A DNA stretch of 19,806 bases from CAZPGL01 sp964586175 (GTDB lineage Bacteria; Actinomycetota; Acidimicrobiia; Acidimicrobiales; MedAcidi-G1): the NCBI GenBank assembly GCA_964586175.1, contig CAZPGL010000037.1:1-19806 (forward strand), in the 5' to 3' direction. The notes beneath the pieces are model-generated. The model ran no database searches. It was not told where the DNA came from and saw nothing but the letters and a program-made list of their open reading frames with translations. Numbering within the stretch: the stretch's first letter is position 1; the number at the start of each line of letters is the position of its first letter. Positions 8,574 through 15,621 of the stretch are shown here, piece by piece. The translations under genes were made by a program, and so were the position numbers.

Positions 8574-8581
8574 CGGGGGCC

Positions 8582-9355
8582 GTGAGCGTCTCCGTCACCA
8601 CCTCTGTCTTCGACGGCCCGTTCGACCTGCTGCTCCACCTGATCCTGAAGGAGGAGGTGGAGCTCTACGAGGTGTCGCTGTCGTCGATCGTCGACGCCTA
8701 CCTGGCCGAGCTCGAACGCCTCGAGGAGCTGGACCTGGAGCTGGCCACCGAGTTCCTGCTCATCGCGGCGATCCTCGTGGAACTCAAGACCCGCCGGCTG
8801 CTGCCCAACCACGCCCGCGACGACCTCGACGACGAGTTCGGGCTGTGGGAGGAACGCGACCTGCTGCTCACCCGGCTGCTCGAGTGCAAGACGTTCAAGG
8901 ACGCTGCGGTGGTGCTGCGGCGCCTGGCCGCCGACGCCTCCCGGTCGTGGCCTCGTCGGGCTGGTCTGGAGGACCGCTTCTTGAGCCTGGCCCCCGACCT
9001 GCTCGACGGCATCACCCCGACCGACCTGCGGCGGGCCTGTCTCGACGCCCTGACCCCCAAGCCGGTGGTCCACGTCGACCTGGACCACATCGCCCCCATC
9101 CGGGTCACCGTGGCCGACGCCGTGGCGGTGCTCGTCGAGGCCATTCCGCGCCGGGGCACGGTGTCGTTTCGCACGTTGACCGCCGGGATCACCGACCGCA
9201 TCGAGGTGGTGGTGCGGTTCCTCGCCGTGCTCGAGCTGTTCAAGCAGGGCGTGATCGAGATCGACCAGCCGGGGGCCTTCGGCGACATCCATGTGTGGTG
9301 GCGCCAGGGCGCCGACCCGGCCGACGTCGAGATGATCGACGCCTACGAGGGCTGA
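8582..9355 (+). CDS. scpA: Segregation and condensation protein A (kleisin)
   Basis: A 257-residue kleisin that bridges the SMC heads and, with ScpB, forms the bacterial condensin. The N-terminal kleisin motif FDGPFDLLLHLI lies at 10-21, followed by the characteristic ATEFLLIAAILVELKTRRLLP, which contacts the SMC neck. The C-terminal winged-helix part includes VVVRFLAVLELFKQGVIEIDQ, which binds the SMC head. The GTG at 8582 is chosen because the frame, though open further upstream inside the trpS antisense, matches the ScpA family only from here and a TAGGGT box lies 8 bases before it. scpB follows after 2 bases. smc itself is not in the window, and the parA-like and xerD genes that sit near scpA in mycobacteria are also absent. 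Confidence 0.94.
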   Translation: MSVSVTTSVFDGPFDLLLHLILKEEVELYEVSLSSIVDAYLAELERLEELDLELATEFLLIAAILVELKTRRLLPNHARDDLDDEFGLWEERDLLLTRLLECKTFKDAAVVLRRLAADASRSWPRRAGLEDRFLSLAPDLLDGITPTDLRRACLDALTPKPVVHVDLDHIAPIRVTVADAVAVLVEAIPRRGTVSFRTLTAGITDRIEVVVRFLAVLELFKQGVIEIDQPGAFGDIHVWWRQGADPADVEMIDAYEG

Positions 9356-9357
9356 CC

Positions 9358-10002
9358 GTGAACATTCCCGACGCCGACCGGGCGACCAGCCGGGCCATCG
9401 AAGCCATCCTCATGGTGGCCATCGACCCGGTGTCGCCGAACCTGCTGGCCCAGCTGTTCGAGATCCCCACGGCGTCCGTCGAGGCGTTGTGCGACGCCCT
9501 GGCCGCCGACTACGACTCGGAGCAGCGGGGGTTCGTTCTGACCCGGGTGGCCGGCGGCTACCGGTTCCAGAGCCACCCCGACCAGGCACCCTGGGTGGAG
9601 CGTTTCGTGCTGGAGGGTCAGAGCTCGCGTCTCACGTCGGCGGCGCTCGAAACGCTGGCCATCGTGGCCTATAAGCAGCCCATCTCCCGGGCCCAGGTGT
9701 CGGCCATCCGTGGCGTCGACGTCGACAGCGTGATCCGCACCCTGCATCAGCGGGGCTACATCGACGAGGTGGCCCGCGACCCGGGCCCCGGCCACGCCTC
9801 GTTGCTGGGCACCACGCCCGAGTTCCTGGAACGCATGGGGCTCAACAGCCTCGACGACCTGCCGCCGCTCGGGGAGTTCGTTCCCGGCCCCGAGGTGGTC
9901 GAGGCCCTCGAGCGGGGGCTGCGGGCCGACCCGGACCTGGTCGCCGAGTCTGCTGAGCCCATCGAGTCCGCGGAGGGGGCGGCGACCGCCGACCCGGCCT
10001 GA
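9358..10002 (+). CDS. scpB: Segregation and condensation protein B
   Basis: A 214-residue partner of ScpA that dimerises and stabilises the SMC-ScpAB ring during chromosome segregation. Two winged-helix domains are expected. The diagnostic stretch LETLAIVAYKQPISRAQ near 98-114, followed by IRGVDVDSVIRTL and the late LLGTTPEFLERMGL, identifies the family clearly. Length is typical (about 190-250), with an acidic, alanine-rich tail after about residue 190. The GTG start has a GAGGG ribosome binding site at 9347-9351, 6 bases upstream, lying across the end of scpA. The stop is separated from the rluB start by a single base. Confidence 0.94.
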   Translation: MNIPDADRATSRAIEAILMVAIDPVSPNLLAQLFEIPTASVEALCDALAADYDSEQRGFVLTRVAGGYRFQSHPDQAPWVERFVLEGQSSRLTSAALETLAIVAYKQPISRAQVSAIRGVDVDSVIRTLHQRGYIDEVARDPGPGHASLLGTTPEFLERMGLNSLDDLPPLGEFVPGPEVVEALERGLRADPDLVAESAEPIESAEGAATADPA

Positions 10003-10003
10003 C

Positions 10004-10744
10004 GTGACGGACGGCGACCCGTACCCCCACGACGGCGAGCGTCTACAGAAGGTGCTGGCCCGAGTGGGGGTCGGCAGCCGGCGGGTGTGTGAGGACCTCA
10101 TCGCCGAAGGGCGGGTGCTCGTCGATGGCGAGGTGGCGGTGCTGGGCCGGCGGGTCGACCCGGCCACGGCGCTGGTCACCGTCGACGGTGCCCCGATCGG
10201 GGTGCGCCCCGATCTGGTGCATTACCTGCTCAACAAGCCGGCCGGGGTTGTGACCACCGCCGATGACCCGCAGGGCCGGCCGATCGTCGTGGACCTGGTT
10301 CCGGCCGAGCCCCGGGTGTTCCCGGTGGGGCGCCTGGACGTCGACACCGAGGGCCTGCTGGTGCTCACCAACGACGGCGAGTTGACCCACCGGTTGACCC
10401 ATCCGTCGTTCGGCGTCGAAAAGGAGTACGTGGCCGAGGTGGAGGGGGTGCCGTCGCGGGCGGCGCTGCGGATGCTGCGCGAGGGCGTCGAGCTGGACGA
10501 CGGCCCCACCGCGCCGGCCAGAGTGGCGGCGGTCGACGACCGTCTGATCCGGTTGACCATCCACGAGGGGCGCAACCGGCAAGTGCGACGGATGTGCGCC
10601 GCGGTCGGGCATCCCGTGTTGCGGCTGGTCCGCACCCGTATCGGGCCGCTGGCCGACCGGTCGCTGCGGCCAGGGGCGTGGCGGGCCCTGACCGGCGACG
10701 AGGTGCGGGCCCTCGAGCGGGCCGTGGCCGACCCGGCCGGGTGA
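10004..10744 (+). CDS. rluB: 23S rRNA pseudouridine synthase, RsuA/RluB family
   Basis: A 246-residue enzyme that isomerises uridine to pseudouridine in rRNA. An S4 RNA-binding domain (about 11-60, RLQKVLARVGVGSRRVCEDL) precedes the synthase domain. The catalytic aspartate is D112 in VGRLDVDTEGLLVLTNDG. HEGRNRQVRRMCAAVGHPV near the C terminus is the second family signature. RluB (modifying 23S U2605, E. coli numbering) is the usual assignment for a gene immediately after scpB; RsuA- or RluE-like specificity cannot be excluded from sequence alone. The GTG start is one base after the scpB stop with no separate ribosome binding site, so coupling to scpB is likely. Confidence 0.9.
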   Translation: MTDGDPYPHDGERLQKVLARVGVGSRRVCEDLIAEGRVLVDGEVAVLGRRVDPATALVTVDGAPIGVRPDLVHYLLNKPAGVVTTADDPQGRPIVVDLVPAEPRVFPVGRLDVDTEGLLVLTNDGELTHRLTHPSFGVEKEYVAEVEGVPSRAALRMLREGVELDDGPTAPARVAAVDDRLIRLTIHEGRNRQVRRMCAAVGHPVLRLVRTRIGPLADRSLRPGAWRALTGDEVRALERAVADPAG

Positions 10745-10774
10745 ATCCCGTCGGGCGGGCCGAACACCCGCCGG

Positions 10775-10780
10775 TAGCAT
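10775..10780 (+). promoter_or_regulatory. -10 box of a probable leaderless promoter upstream of tyrA
   Basis: TAGCAT, preceded by CCGG, is followed by 8 bases and then an ATG at 10789. That ATG opens a 12-codon ORF in a different frame from tyrA. The spacing is the same as at pyrG, trpS, scpA and the phosphatase gene. Confidence 0.45.
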
Positions 10781-10788
10781 CGACGGCC

Positions 10789-10827
10789 ATGGCCACCCCT
10801 TCCAGCCCCCGAATCCCACGCCGGTGA
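10789..10827 (+). CDS. Possible 12-residue leader ORF coupled to tyrA
   Basis: The ORF encodes MATPSSPRIPRR and ends with a TGA that overlaps the tyrA GTG as GTGA. Its ATG lies exactly 8 bases after the TAGCAT box, so it would be translated as a leaderless ORF. tyrA has no Shine-Dalgarno sequence of its own, which favours coupling from this ORF. It contains no Tyr, Phe or Trp codons, so classical attenuation by aromatic amino acid supply is not indicated; four proline and three arginine codons are the only notable bias. The alternative is that the ATG is chance and tyrA is translated directly from a short leader. Confidence 0.4.
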   Translation: MATPSSPRIPRR

Positions 10828-11885
10828 GCCGTCGGGCGACCGTCGTCGGCGTCGGTCTGATCGGCGGATCGATCGGGATGGCGTTGCGGGCCATGGGCTG
10901 GCACGTCAGCGGGGTCGACCATGACGCCGACCGGCTGGTCCGGGCCGTCGAGCTGGGTGCGGTCGACGCCACCGGGTGGGACGCCGCCGCCGAGCTCACC
11001 TTCGTGGCCACCCCGGTCGGCACCATCGCCGCCGCGGCCGCCGAGGCGCTGGCAGCCGCTCCCGACGGCCTGGTCACCGACGTGGGCAGCGTCAAGGCGC
11101 CCATCGTGTCGGCCGTCGACGACCCCCGATTCGTGGGCGGCCATCCGATGGCCGGCTCCGAACAGGAGGGGGTGGACGGGGCCCGTGACGACATGTTCGT
11201 CAACGCCAACTGGGTGCTGACCCCGGTCGAGGACACCGACGACGCCGCGTTCACCACGGTACGCCAGGTCCTCAACTCGATGGGGGCCGAGGTGATCACG
11301 GTGTCGCCGGAGCGCCACGACGCCCTGGTGGCCATCGTGTCCCACGTGCCCCACCTGACCGCGGCCACCCTCATGGGCCTGGCCGCCGAACGTTCCGAGG
11401 AACACCAGGCGGTGCTGCGCCTGGCCGCTGGCGGGTTCCGGGACATGACCCGGGTGGCGGCCGGGCACCCCGGGATCTGGCCCGACATCTGCGCCGAGAA
11501 CCGGGACGCCATCGCCGAGGTGCTCGACGCCCTCATCGAGGATCTGGCCGAGGTGCGGGCCGAGGTGGCCGGGTCCGACCGACCGGGGCTGTTGCGCCGC
11601 CTGGAGACGGCCCGGGCGGCCCGGGTGAGCCTGCCGACTGGTGCGCCCCGGCCGTCCGAGCTGTCCGAGGTGCGGGTGCCGGTGCTGGACCGCAAGGGCG
11701 AGCTGGCGGCTATCGCCGTGCTGGCCACCGACGTGGACGTCAACATCTACGACTTCGAGGTGGCCCACTCCACCGAGGGCGACCGGGGCGTCGTGCTGCT
11801 CGTGGTCGAGACCCGGCTTGCCGAACGCCTGACCGGCGGGCTCATGACCCTGGGCTACCGGCCGACGTCGCAGCCCCTGGTGTGA
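10824..11885 (+). CDS. tyrA: Prephenate dehydrogenase with C-terminal ACT domain
   Basis: A 353-residue NAD(P)-dependent enzyme converting prephenate to 4-hydroxyphenylpyruvate on the tyrosine branch. The Rossmann loop GVGLIGGS begins at residue 9 (GxGxxG 9-14). VGGHPMAGSE lies at 104-113, and the SHVPH segment (173-177) holds the substrate-site histidine. The C-terminal 75 or so residues (VRVPVLDRKGELAAIAVLAT, then VNIYDFEVAHS) look like an ACT regulatory domain, the usual site of tyrosine feedback. An arogenate-using variant cannot be excluded. The GTG start overlaps the stop of a 12-codon ORF, and the stop overlaps the aroA GTG as GTGA. tyrA next to aroA is a common aromatic-pathway arrangement. 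Confidence 0.92.
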   Translation: MSRRATVVGVGLIGGSIGMALRAMGWHVSGVDHDADRLVRAVELGAVDATGWDAAAELTFVATPVGTIAAAAAEALAAAPDGLVTDVGSVKAPIVSAVDDPRFVGGHPMAGSEQEGVDGARDDMFVNANWVLTPVEDTDDAAFTTVRQVLNSMGAEVITVSPERHDALVAIVSHVPHLTAATLMGLAAERSEEHQAVLRLAAGGFRDMTRVAAGHPGIWPDICAENRDAIAEVLDALIEDLAEVRAEVAGSDRPGLLRRLETARAARVSLPTGAPRPSELSEVRVPVLDRKGELAAIAVLATDVDVNIYDFEVAHSTEGDRGVVLLVVETRLAERLTGGLMTLGYRPTSQPLV

Positions 11886-13159
11886 GTGTGGGGGCCATGG
11901 CTGCGGTGACCGTCGCCCCGGGGGGGCCGCTGCGGGGCACGGTGCGGGTACCGGGCGACAAGTCGATCTCCCACCGGGTGCTGATGCTGGCCGCCCTGGC
12001 CGACGGCGAGTCGGTCATCACCGGGCTGAGCGACGGCGACGACGTGGCCCGCACCCGGGCGATCGTCGAGGCCCTGGGGGCGGTGGTCGTCGAGGACGGC
12101 GACGCCCTGCGGATAACCGGCGGGGCCCTGCGAGCCGCCGACACGGTGCTCGACGTCGGCAACTCGGGCACCGGCATCCGCCTGCTGGCCGGGCTGCTGG
12201 CCGGGTTGCCGTTCACCTCGATCCTGGACGGCGACCAGTCGATCCGACGGCGGCCGATGGGGCGCATCATCGACCCACTGCGGGCCATGGGGGCCGTCAT
12301 CGGAGGCGACGGTGATGGTGACTTGGCGCCGATCACCATGCACGGTGGGGGACTACAGGGCATTGAGTATGAACTGCCGGTGGCCAGCGCGCAGGTGAAG
12401 AGCGCCGTGTTGTTGGCCGGCCTGTCGGCCTTCAGTCCGACCACGGTGGTCGAACCCGAACCGACCCGGGCCCATACCGAGGAACTGTTGGTGAAGGCCG
12501 GTGTGCGGGTCGACACCGACGGTGCCCGCATCACCGTGCATCCTGGCCGCCCGGACCCGTTCACCCACAGGGTGGAGGGTGACCCGTCCCAGGCGGCGTT
12601 CTGGGCGGTGGCCGCGGCGATCGTGCCTGGTTCGGAGGTGACCGTCGAGCACGTGTACCGGGGTCCGGCCCGCACCGGGTTCGTCGATGTGCTGACCCGC
12701 ATGGGGGCCGACATCGGCCACGATCCGGCCACCGGCGACCTGACGGCGCGGGCGTCGGCCCTGACCGCCACCGAGGTGGCGGCGGCCGAGGTGCCGGGGC
12801 TGGTCGACGAGGTGCCAGTGCTGGCCGTGGCTGCAGCGTGCGCTGAGGGGACCACGGTGTTCCACGGGGTCGCCGAGCTCCGGGTCAAGGAGAGCGACCG
12901 GCTGGCCACCGTCGAACGGGAGTTGGGCCGCATGGGGGCCCGGGTGACCGCCACGCGCGACACCCTGACGGTGACCGGGGGCCCGCTCACCGGGATGGCC
13001 GTCGAGTCGCATCACGACCACCGCATCGCCATGTCGGCTGTCGTGGCCGCTCTGGTGGCCGACGGTCCAACGACGGTGGCCGGCTGGGATGCCGTGGCCA
13101 CCAGCTATCCGGGGTTCCTCGACGACCTGGATGCCTTGCGGGGTGATGGACGTGGCTGA
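11882..13159 (+). CDS. aroA: 3-phosphoshikimate 1-carboxyvinyltransferase (EPSP synthase)
   Basis: A 425-residue shikimate-pathway enzyme joining phosphoenolpyruvate to shikimate 3-phosphate. VPGDKSISHR (Lys27) starts the substrate site. GNSGTGIRLLAG at 93-104 is the phosphoenolpyruvate loop, RPMGR is at 124-128, LRVKESDR and DHRIAM are in the C-terminal half. The residue after the loop arginine is leucine, where E. coli-type (class I) enzymes have proline, so it resembles class II enzymes; no resistance claim is made. The GTG at 11882 overlaps the tyrA stop; an in-frame ATG at 11897 would remove five residues and sits immediately after a GTGGGGG run, so either start is possible. The next gene, cmk, begins at or just before the aroA stop. 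Confidence 0.95.
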   Translation: MSVGAMAAVTVAPGGPLRGTVRVPGDKSISHRVLMLAALADGESVITGLSDGDDVARTRAIVEALGAVVVEDGDALRITGGALRAADTVLDVGNSGTGIRLLAGLLAGLPFTSILDGDQSIRRRPMGRIIDPLRAMGAVIGGDGDGDLAPITMHGGGLQGIEYELPVASAQVKSAVLLAGLSAFSPTTVVEPEPTRAHTEELLVKAGVRVDTDGARITVHPGRPDPFTHRVEGDPSQAAFWAVAAAIVPGSEVTVEHVYRGPARTGFVDVLTRMGADIGHDPATGDLTARASALTATEVAAAEVPGLVDEVPVLAVAAACAEGTTVFHGVAELRVKESDRLATVERELGRMGARVTATRDTLTVTGGPLTGMAVESHHDHRIAMSAVVAALVADGPTTVAGWDAVATSYPGFLDDLDALRGDGRG

Positions 13160-13163
13160 GGGG

Positions 13164-13814
13164 ATGACGGTCATCGCCATCGACGGGCCTGCGGGCTCGG
13201 GCAAGTCGACGGTGGCCCGGGCGGTGGCCGACCGGCTGGGCCTCGACTACCTGGACACCGGGGCCATGTACCGGGCGGTGGCCTTCGCCGCCCTGCGGCG
13301 GGGCGTCGACCCGGCCGACGGTCCGGCGGTGGCCGCGGTGGCCGCCGACATCGAGTTGGCCCTGGACCGCAAGGCGTGTGTGGTCGACGGGGTTGACGCC
13401 ACGGCGGCCATCCGGGGCCCGGAGGTCACCGGGGCGGTCAGCGCGGTGGCCGCCGAGCCGGGGGTGCGGGCCGAGATGGTGCGCCGCCAGCGGGCCTGGG
13501 CCGCCGACCACGGTGGCGGCGTCATGGAGGGCCGCGACATCGGTTCGGTGGTGTTCCCCGACGCCTCCCTCAAGGTGTACCTGACCGCCTCGCCGGAGGT
13601 GCGTGCTGCTCGCCGGGCCGCCGAGGACGACACCGTCGACGTGGCCGCGGTGGCTGCCGACATCCGTCGCCGCGACACCGTCGATTCGGGGCGGGTGGCC
13701 AGCCCGCTGGTCGAGGCTGAGGGGTCGGTGGTCGTGGACACGTCGGACCTCACCATCGATCAGGTGGTGGACCGGGTCGTGGCCCTGTTGGGCGACGTGG
13801 GGGAGGGCCGGTGA
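13164..13814 (+). CDS. cmk: Cytidylate kinase
   Basis: A 216-residue kinase that phosphorylates CMP and dCMP with ATP. The P-loop GPAGSGKST is at 8-16 after the family N terminus MTVIAIDG. LDTGAMYRAVA follows near 30-40, GGVMEGRDIGSVVFPDASLK is the CMP-binding region, and KVYLTASPEVRAARRA is the lid. Start choice: ATG 13164 gives the canonical N terminus and lies 4 bases after the aroA stop. In-frame starts at 13152 and 13146 would overlap aroA and add four or six residues. The stop overlaps the following acyltransferase GTG as GTGA. A cmk-plsC neighbourhood near der or ispH is common in bacteria. Confidence 0.93.
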   Translation: MTVIAIDGPAGSGKSTVARAVADRLGLDYLDTGAMYRAVAFAALRRGVDPADGPAVAAVAADIELALDRKACVVDGVDATAAIRGPEVTGAVSAVAAEPGVRAEMVRRQRAWAADHGGGVMEGRDIGSVVFPDASLKVYLTASPEVRAARRAAEDDTVDVAAVAADIRRRDTVDSGRVASPLVEAEGSVVVDTSDLTIDQVVDRVVALLGDVGEGR

Positions 13815-14533
13815 GCGATCAGCGTGAGCTGGGGAGGACGATGGGCTGGTTCGACCGGGCCGCCTACCGGTTCTTCTGGTCGCTGCTGTGGATCATCTGC
13901 AAGGTGTGGTTCCGGTTCCGGGTGGTCGACAAGCACAAGTTGCCGGCCGATGAGCCGTACATCCTGGCTCCGGTGCACCGTTCGTACCTCGACACGCCGG
14001 TGGGGGGCATGGTCACGGCGCGGCGGCAGCGGTTCCTCGGTAAGGAGTCGCTGTGGCGCAACCGGTTCGCCGGGCGGTTCCTGACCATCGTCGGCGGGTT
14101 CCCGGTGGAGCGGGGCACTGCCGACCGGGCCGCCTTGCGGGCCTGCCAGGACGTGTTGGCCGGCGGCGAGCCGATGGTGATGTTCCCGGAGGGCACCCGC
14201 CAGTACGGGCCGGTGGTCGAGGCCGAGCTCATGCATTCGGGGCCGGCGTTCGTGGCTGCCCGGGCCGGGGTGCCGGTCGTCCCGATGGGGATCGCCGGCA
14301 CCGATTACGCCATGCCGGGCGGGTCGCCGTTCATCAAGCCGGTGAAGGTGTGGATGGTGGTCGGCGACCCGATCTATCCGCCGGCCGTGGAGGGCCGGGT
14401 GCCTCGTCGGGCGGTGGCCGATCTGACCGAGGAACTGCGGGTCGGCCTGCAGACGGTGTTCGACGAGGCCCAGCGCCGCACTGGCCGCCCCGCGCTGTCG
14501 AAACCGGACGCGGGTGACGGGGGCCAGGCCTAG
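13811..14533 (+). CDS. plsC: 1-acyl-sn-glycerol-3-phosphate acyltransferase (PlsC family)
   Basis: A 240-residue membrane-associated acyltransferase that probably adds the second acyl chain to lysophosphatidic acid in phospholipid synthesis. The catalytic HX4D is H56-RSYL-D61, block II is near GKESLWRNRF (77-86), and the glycerol-phosphate block FPEGTR is at 125-130, with VPVVPMGIAG as block IV. A hydrophobic aromatic segment at about 20-35 (RFFWSLLWIICKVWFR) is the likely membrane contact. The GTG start overlaps the cmk stop, and a GGGAGGG site lies at 13801-13807. The TAG stop overlaps the ispH stop on the other strand, sharing CTAG. Acyl-chain and acceptor specificity cannot be determined; some homologues act on other lysolipids. 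Confidence 0.88.
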   Translation: MSDQRELGRTMGWFDRAAYRFFWSLLWIICKVWFRFRVVDKHKLPADEPYILAPVHRSYLDTPVGGMVTARRQRFLGKESLWRNRFAGRFLTIVGGFPVERGTADRAALRACQDVLAGGEPMVMFPEGTRQYGPVVEAELMHSGPAFVAARAGVPVVPMGIAGTDYAMPGGSPFIKPVKVWMVVGDPIYPPAVEGRVPRRAVADLTEELRVGLQTVFDEAQRRTGRPALSKPDAGDGGQA

Positions 14534-15570
14534 ACCCGGTCGAGGGCGGCCAGGGCGTCGGAGGCGTCGATGGAGCGGTCGTCGAGATGCCCTGCCGGCG
14601 GCGGGGCACCGAACCCGAACCCGGCGAACACCCGCACCGCGGCCAGCAGGTCGCGCAGGTTGCGGGGCGGCGGGAAGTACTCGTCTTCGTCGGTGTGGCG
14701 CACCGACTCGACTCCGGCCGCTGGAGCCAGGGCAGCCACCACGGCATCGACCACCTCTTCGGGGGCCGAAGCTCCGGCGGTGACCCCGACGGTGCCGGTG
14801 AGGTCGCCGGGCAGTTCCTCGGCCCGGTTGATCCACACCACCCGGGCGCAGCCGGCCTCCTCGGCCAACTTCACGAGGGCCCGGGTGTTGGAACTGTTGG
14901 TGGAGCCGATGACGACGACGGTGTCGCAGCGGTCGACCAGATCCAGCAGTGCCCCCTGGCGGTTCGTGGTGGCGAAGCACAGGTCGCTACGCCCCGGCGA
15001 CCACAGGGTCGGCCAGCGGTCGCGGGCCGCGTCGACCACCCCGGCCCAGTCGCGGTGGCTGAGCGTGGTCTGGGCCAGCAGGGCCACGTCGTCACCCAAC
15101 TCCGGCAGGGCCATCACCTCGTCGGGGTGCTCGACCCGGTGCATCACGTCGGGGGCCACGGCGATGGTGCCCTCGGCCTCCTCGTGGCCGGCATGGCCGA
15201 CGTACACGACGCTGAAGCCCTTGCGGGCCCGGGTCTTGACCTCGTGGTGGACCTTGGTGACCAGCGGGCACACGGCGTCGACGGTGTAGCCGCCGACCTC
15301 GCCGGCCCGGGCCACCACCTCGGGGGCTGACCCGTGGGCCGACAACATGACCGGCGCCCCGGCGGGCACGTCGTCGATGGAGTCGACGAACACCACGCCC
15401 AGTGCCTCGAAACGCTCGACGACCAGCTTGTTGTGGACGATCTCGTGGTAGCAGTACACCGGCTCGTCGAACGCCCGCACCAGCCACGCCAAAGCCTTGA
15501 TGGCCATCTCCACCCCAGCGCAGAACCCTCTGGGTTCGGCCAGCAGTACCAGTTCGACACCGACGCTCAC
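14530..15570 (-). CDS. ispH: 4-hydroxy-3-methylbut-2-enyl diphosphate reductase
   Basis: A 346-residue [4Fe-4S] enzyme performing the last step of the MEP pathway, making IPP and DMAPP. The three cluster cysteines are C17 (in PRGFCAGV), C101 (in DAVCPLVTKVH) and C198 (in DLCFATTNRQ). Substrate residues include His42, His79 (in LSAHGSAP) and Glu133 (in HEEAEGT). STNSSNT at 223-229 is also diagnostic. The last 45 or so residues form a poorly conserved extension compared with the 316-residue E. coli protein. The frame continues antisense through the neighbouring gene, but homology starts at about residue 5 and a TAGGGT box lies 7 bases before the GTG at 15570, fixing the start. Its stop overlaps the plsC stop by four bases. 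Confidence 0.95.
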   Translation of the reverse strand: MSVGVELVLLAEPRGFCAGVEMAIKALAWLVRAFDEPVYCYHEIVHNKLVVERFEALGVVFVDSIDDVPAGAPVMLSAHGSAPEVVARAGEVGGYTVDAVCPLVTKVHHEVKTRARKGFSVVYVGHAGHEEAEGTIAVAPDVMHRVEHPDEVMALPELGDDVALLAQTTLSHRDWAGVVDAARDRWPTLWSPGRSDLCFATTNRQGALLDLVDRCDTVVVIGSTNSSNTRALVKLAEEAGCARVVWINRAEELPGDLTGTVGVTAGASAPEEVVDAVVAALAPAAGVESVRHTDEDEYFPPPRNLRDLLAAVRVFAGFGFGAPPPAGHLDDRSIDASDALAALDRV

Positions 15571-15577
15571 GCCGACG

Positions 15578-15583
15578 ACCCTA
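15578..15583 (-). promoter_or_regulatory. -10 box of a probable leaderless promoter for ispH
   Basis: On the minus strand TAGGGT (15583 to 15578), preceded by CACCGG, is followed by 7 bases and the ispH GTG at 15570. The -10 boxes of ispH and of the divergent DUF512 gene are only 23 bases apart. Confidence 0.5.
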
Positions 15584-15609
15584 CCGGTGTGGCCGGCCCA
15601 CGTCGGTAG
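15581..15609. promoter_or_regulatory. Dyad spanning the ispH/DUF512 divergent promoters
   Basis: CTACCG (15581-15586) with GTGG (15589-15592) mirrors CCAC (15598-15601) with CGGTAG (15604-15609); both pairs share the centre 15595. Read outwards, each promoter carries CCAC-N2-CGGTAG. The outer arms contain parts of the two -10 boxes, so a dimer bound here would block both promoters. No regulator is assigned. Confidence 0.4.
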
Positions 15610-15612
15610 CCT
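15607..15612 (+). promoter_or_regulatory. -10 box upstream of the DUF512 gene
   Basis: TAGCCT is followed by 9 bases and the ATG at 15622. A GGGAGG run at 15613-15618 lies between box and ATG, closer than a standard ribosome binding site would be, so both leaderless and very short-leader initiation are possible. Confidence 0.4.
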
Positions 15613-15621
15613 GGGAGGCCT

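Noticed and set aside
8462..8581. T-box or tryptophan attenuator for trpS
   Set aside because: The -10 box lies 8 bases before the ATG, leaving no leader RNA. No Trp-codon leader peptide or T-box consensus is seen.
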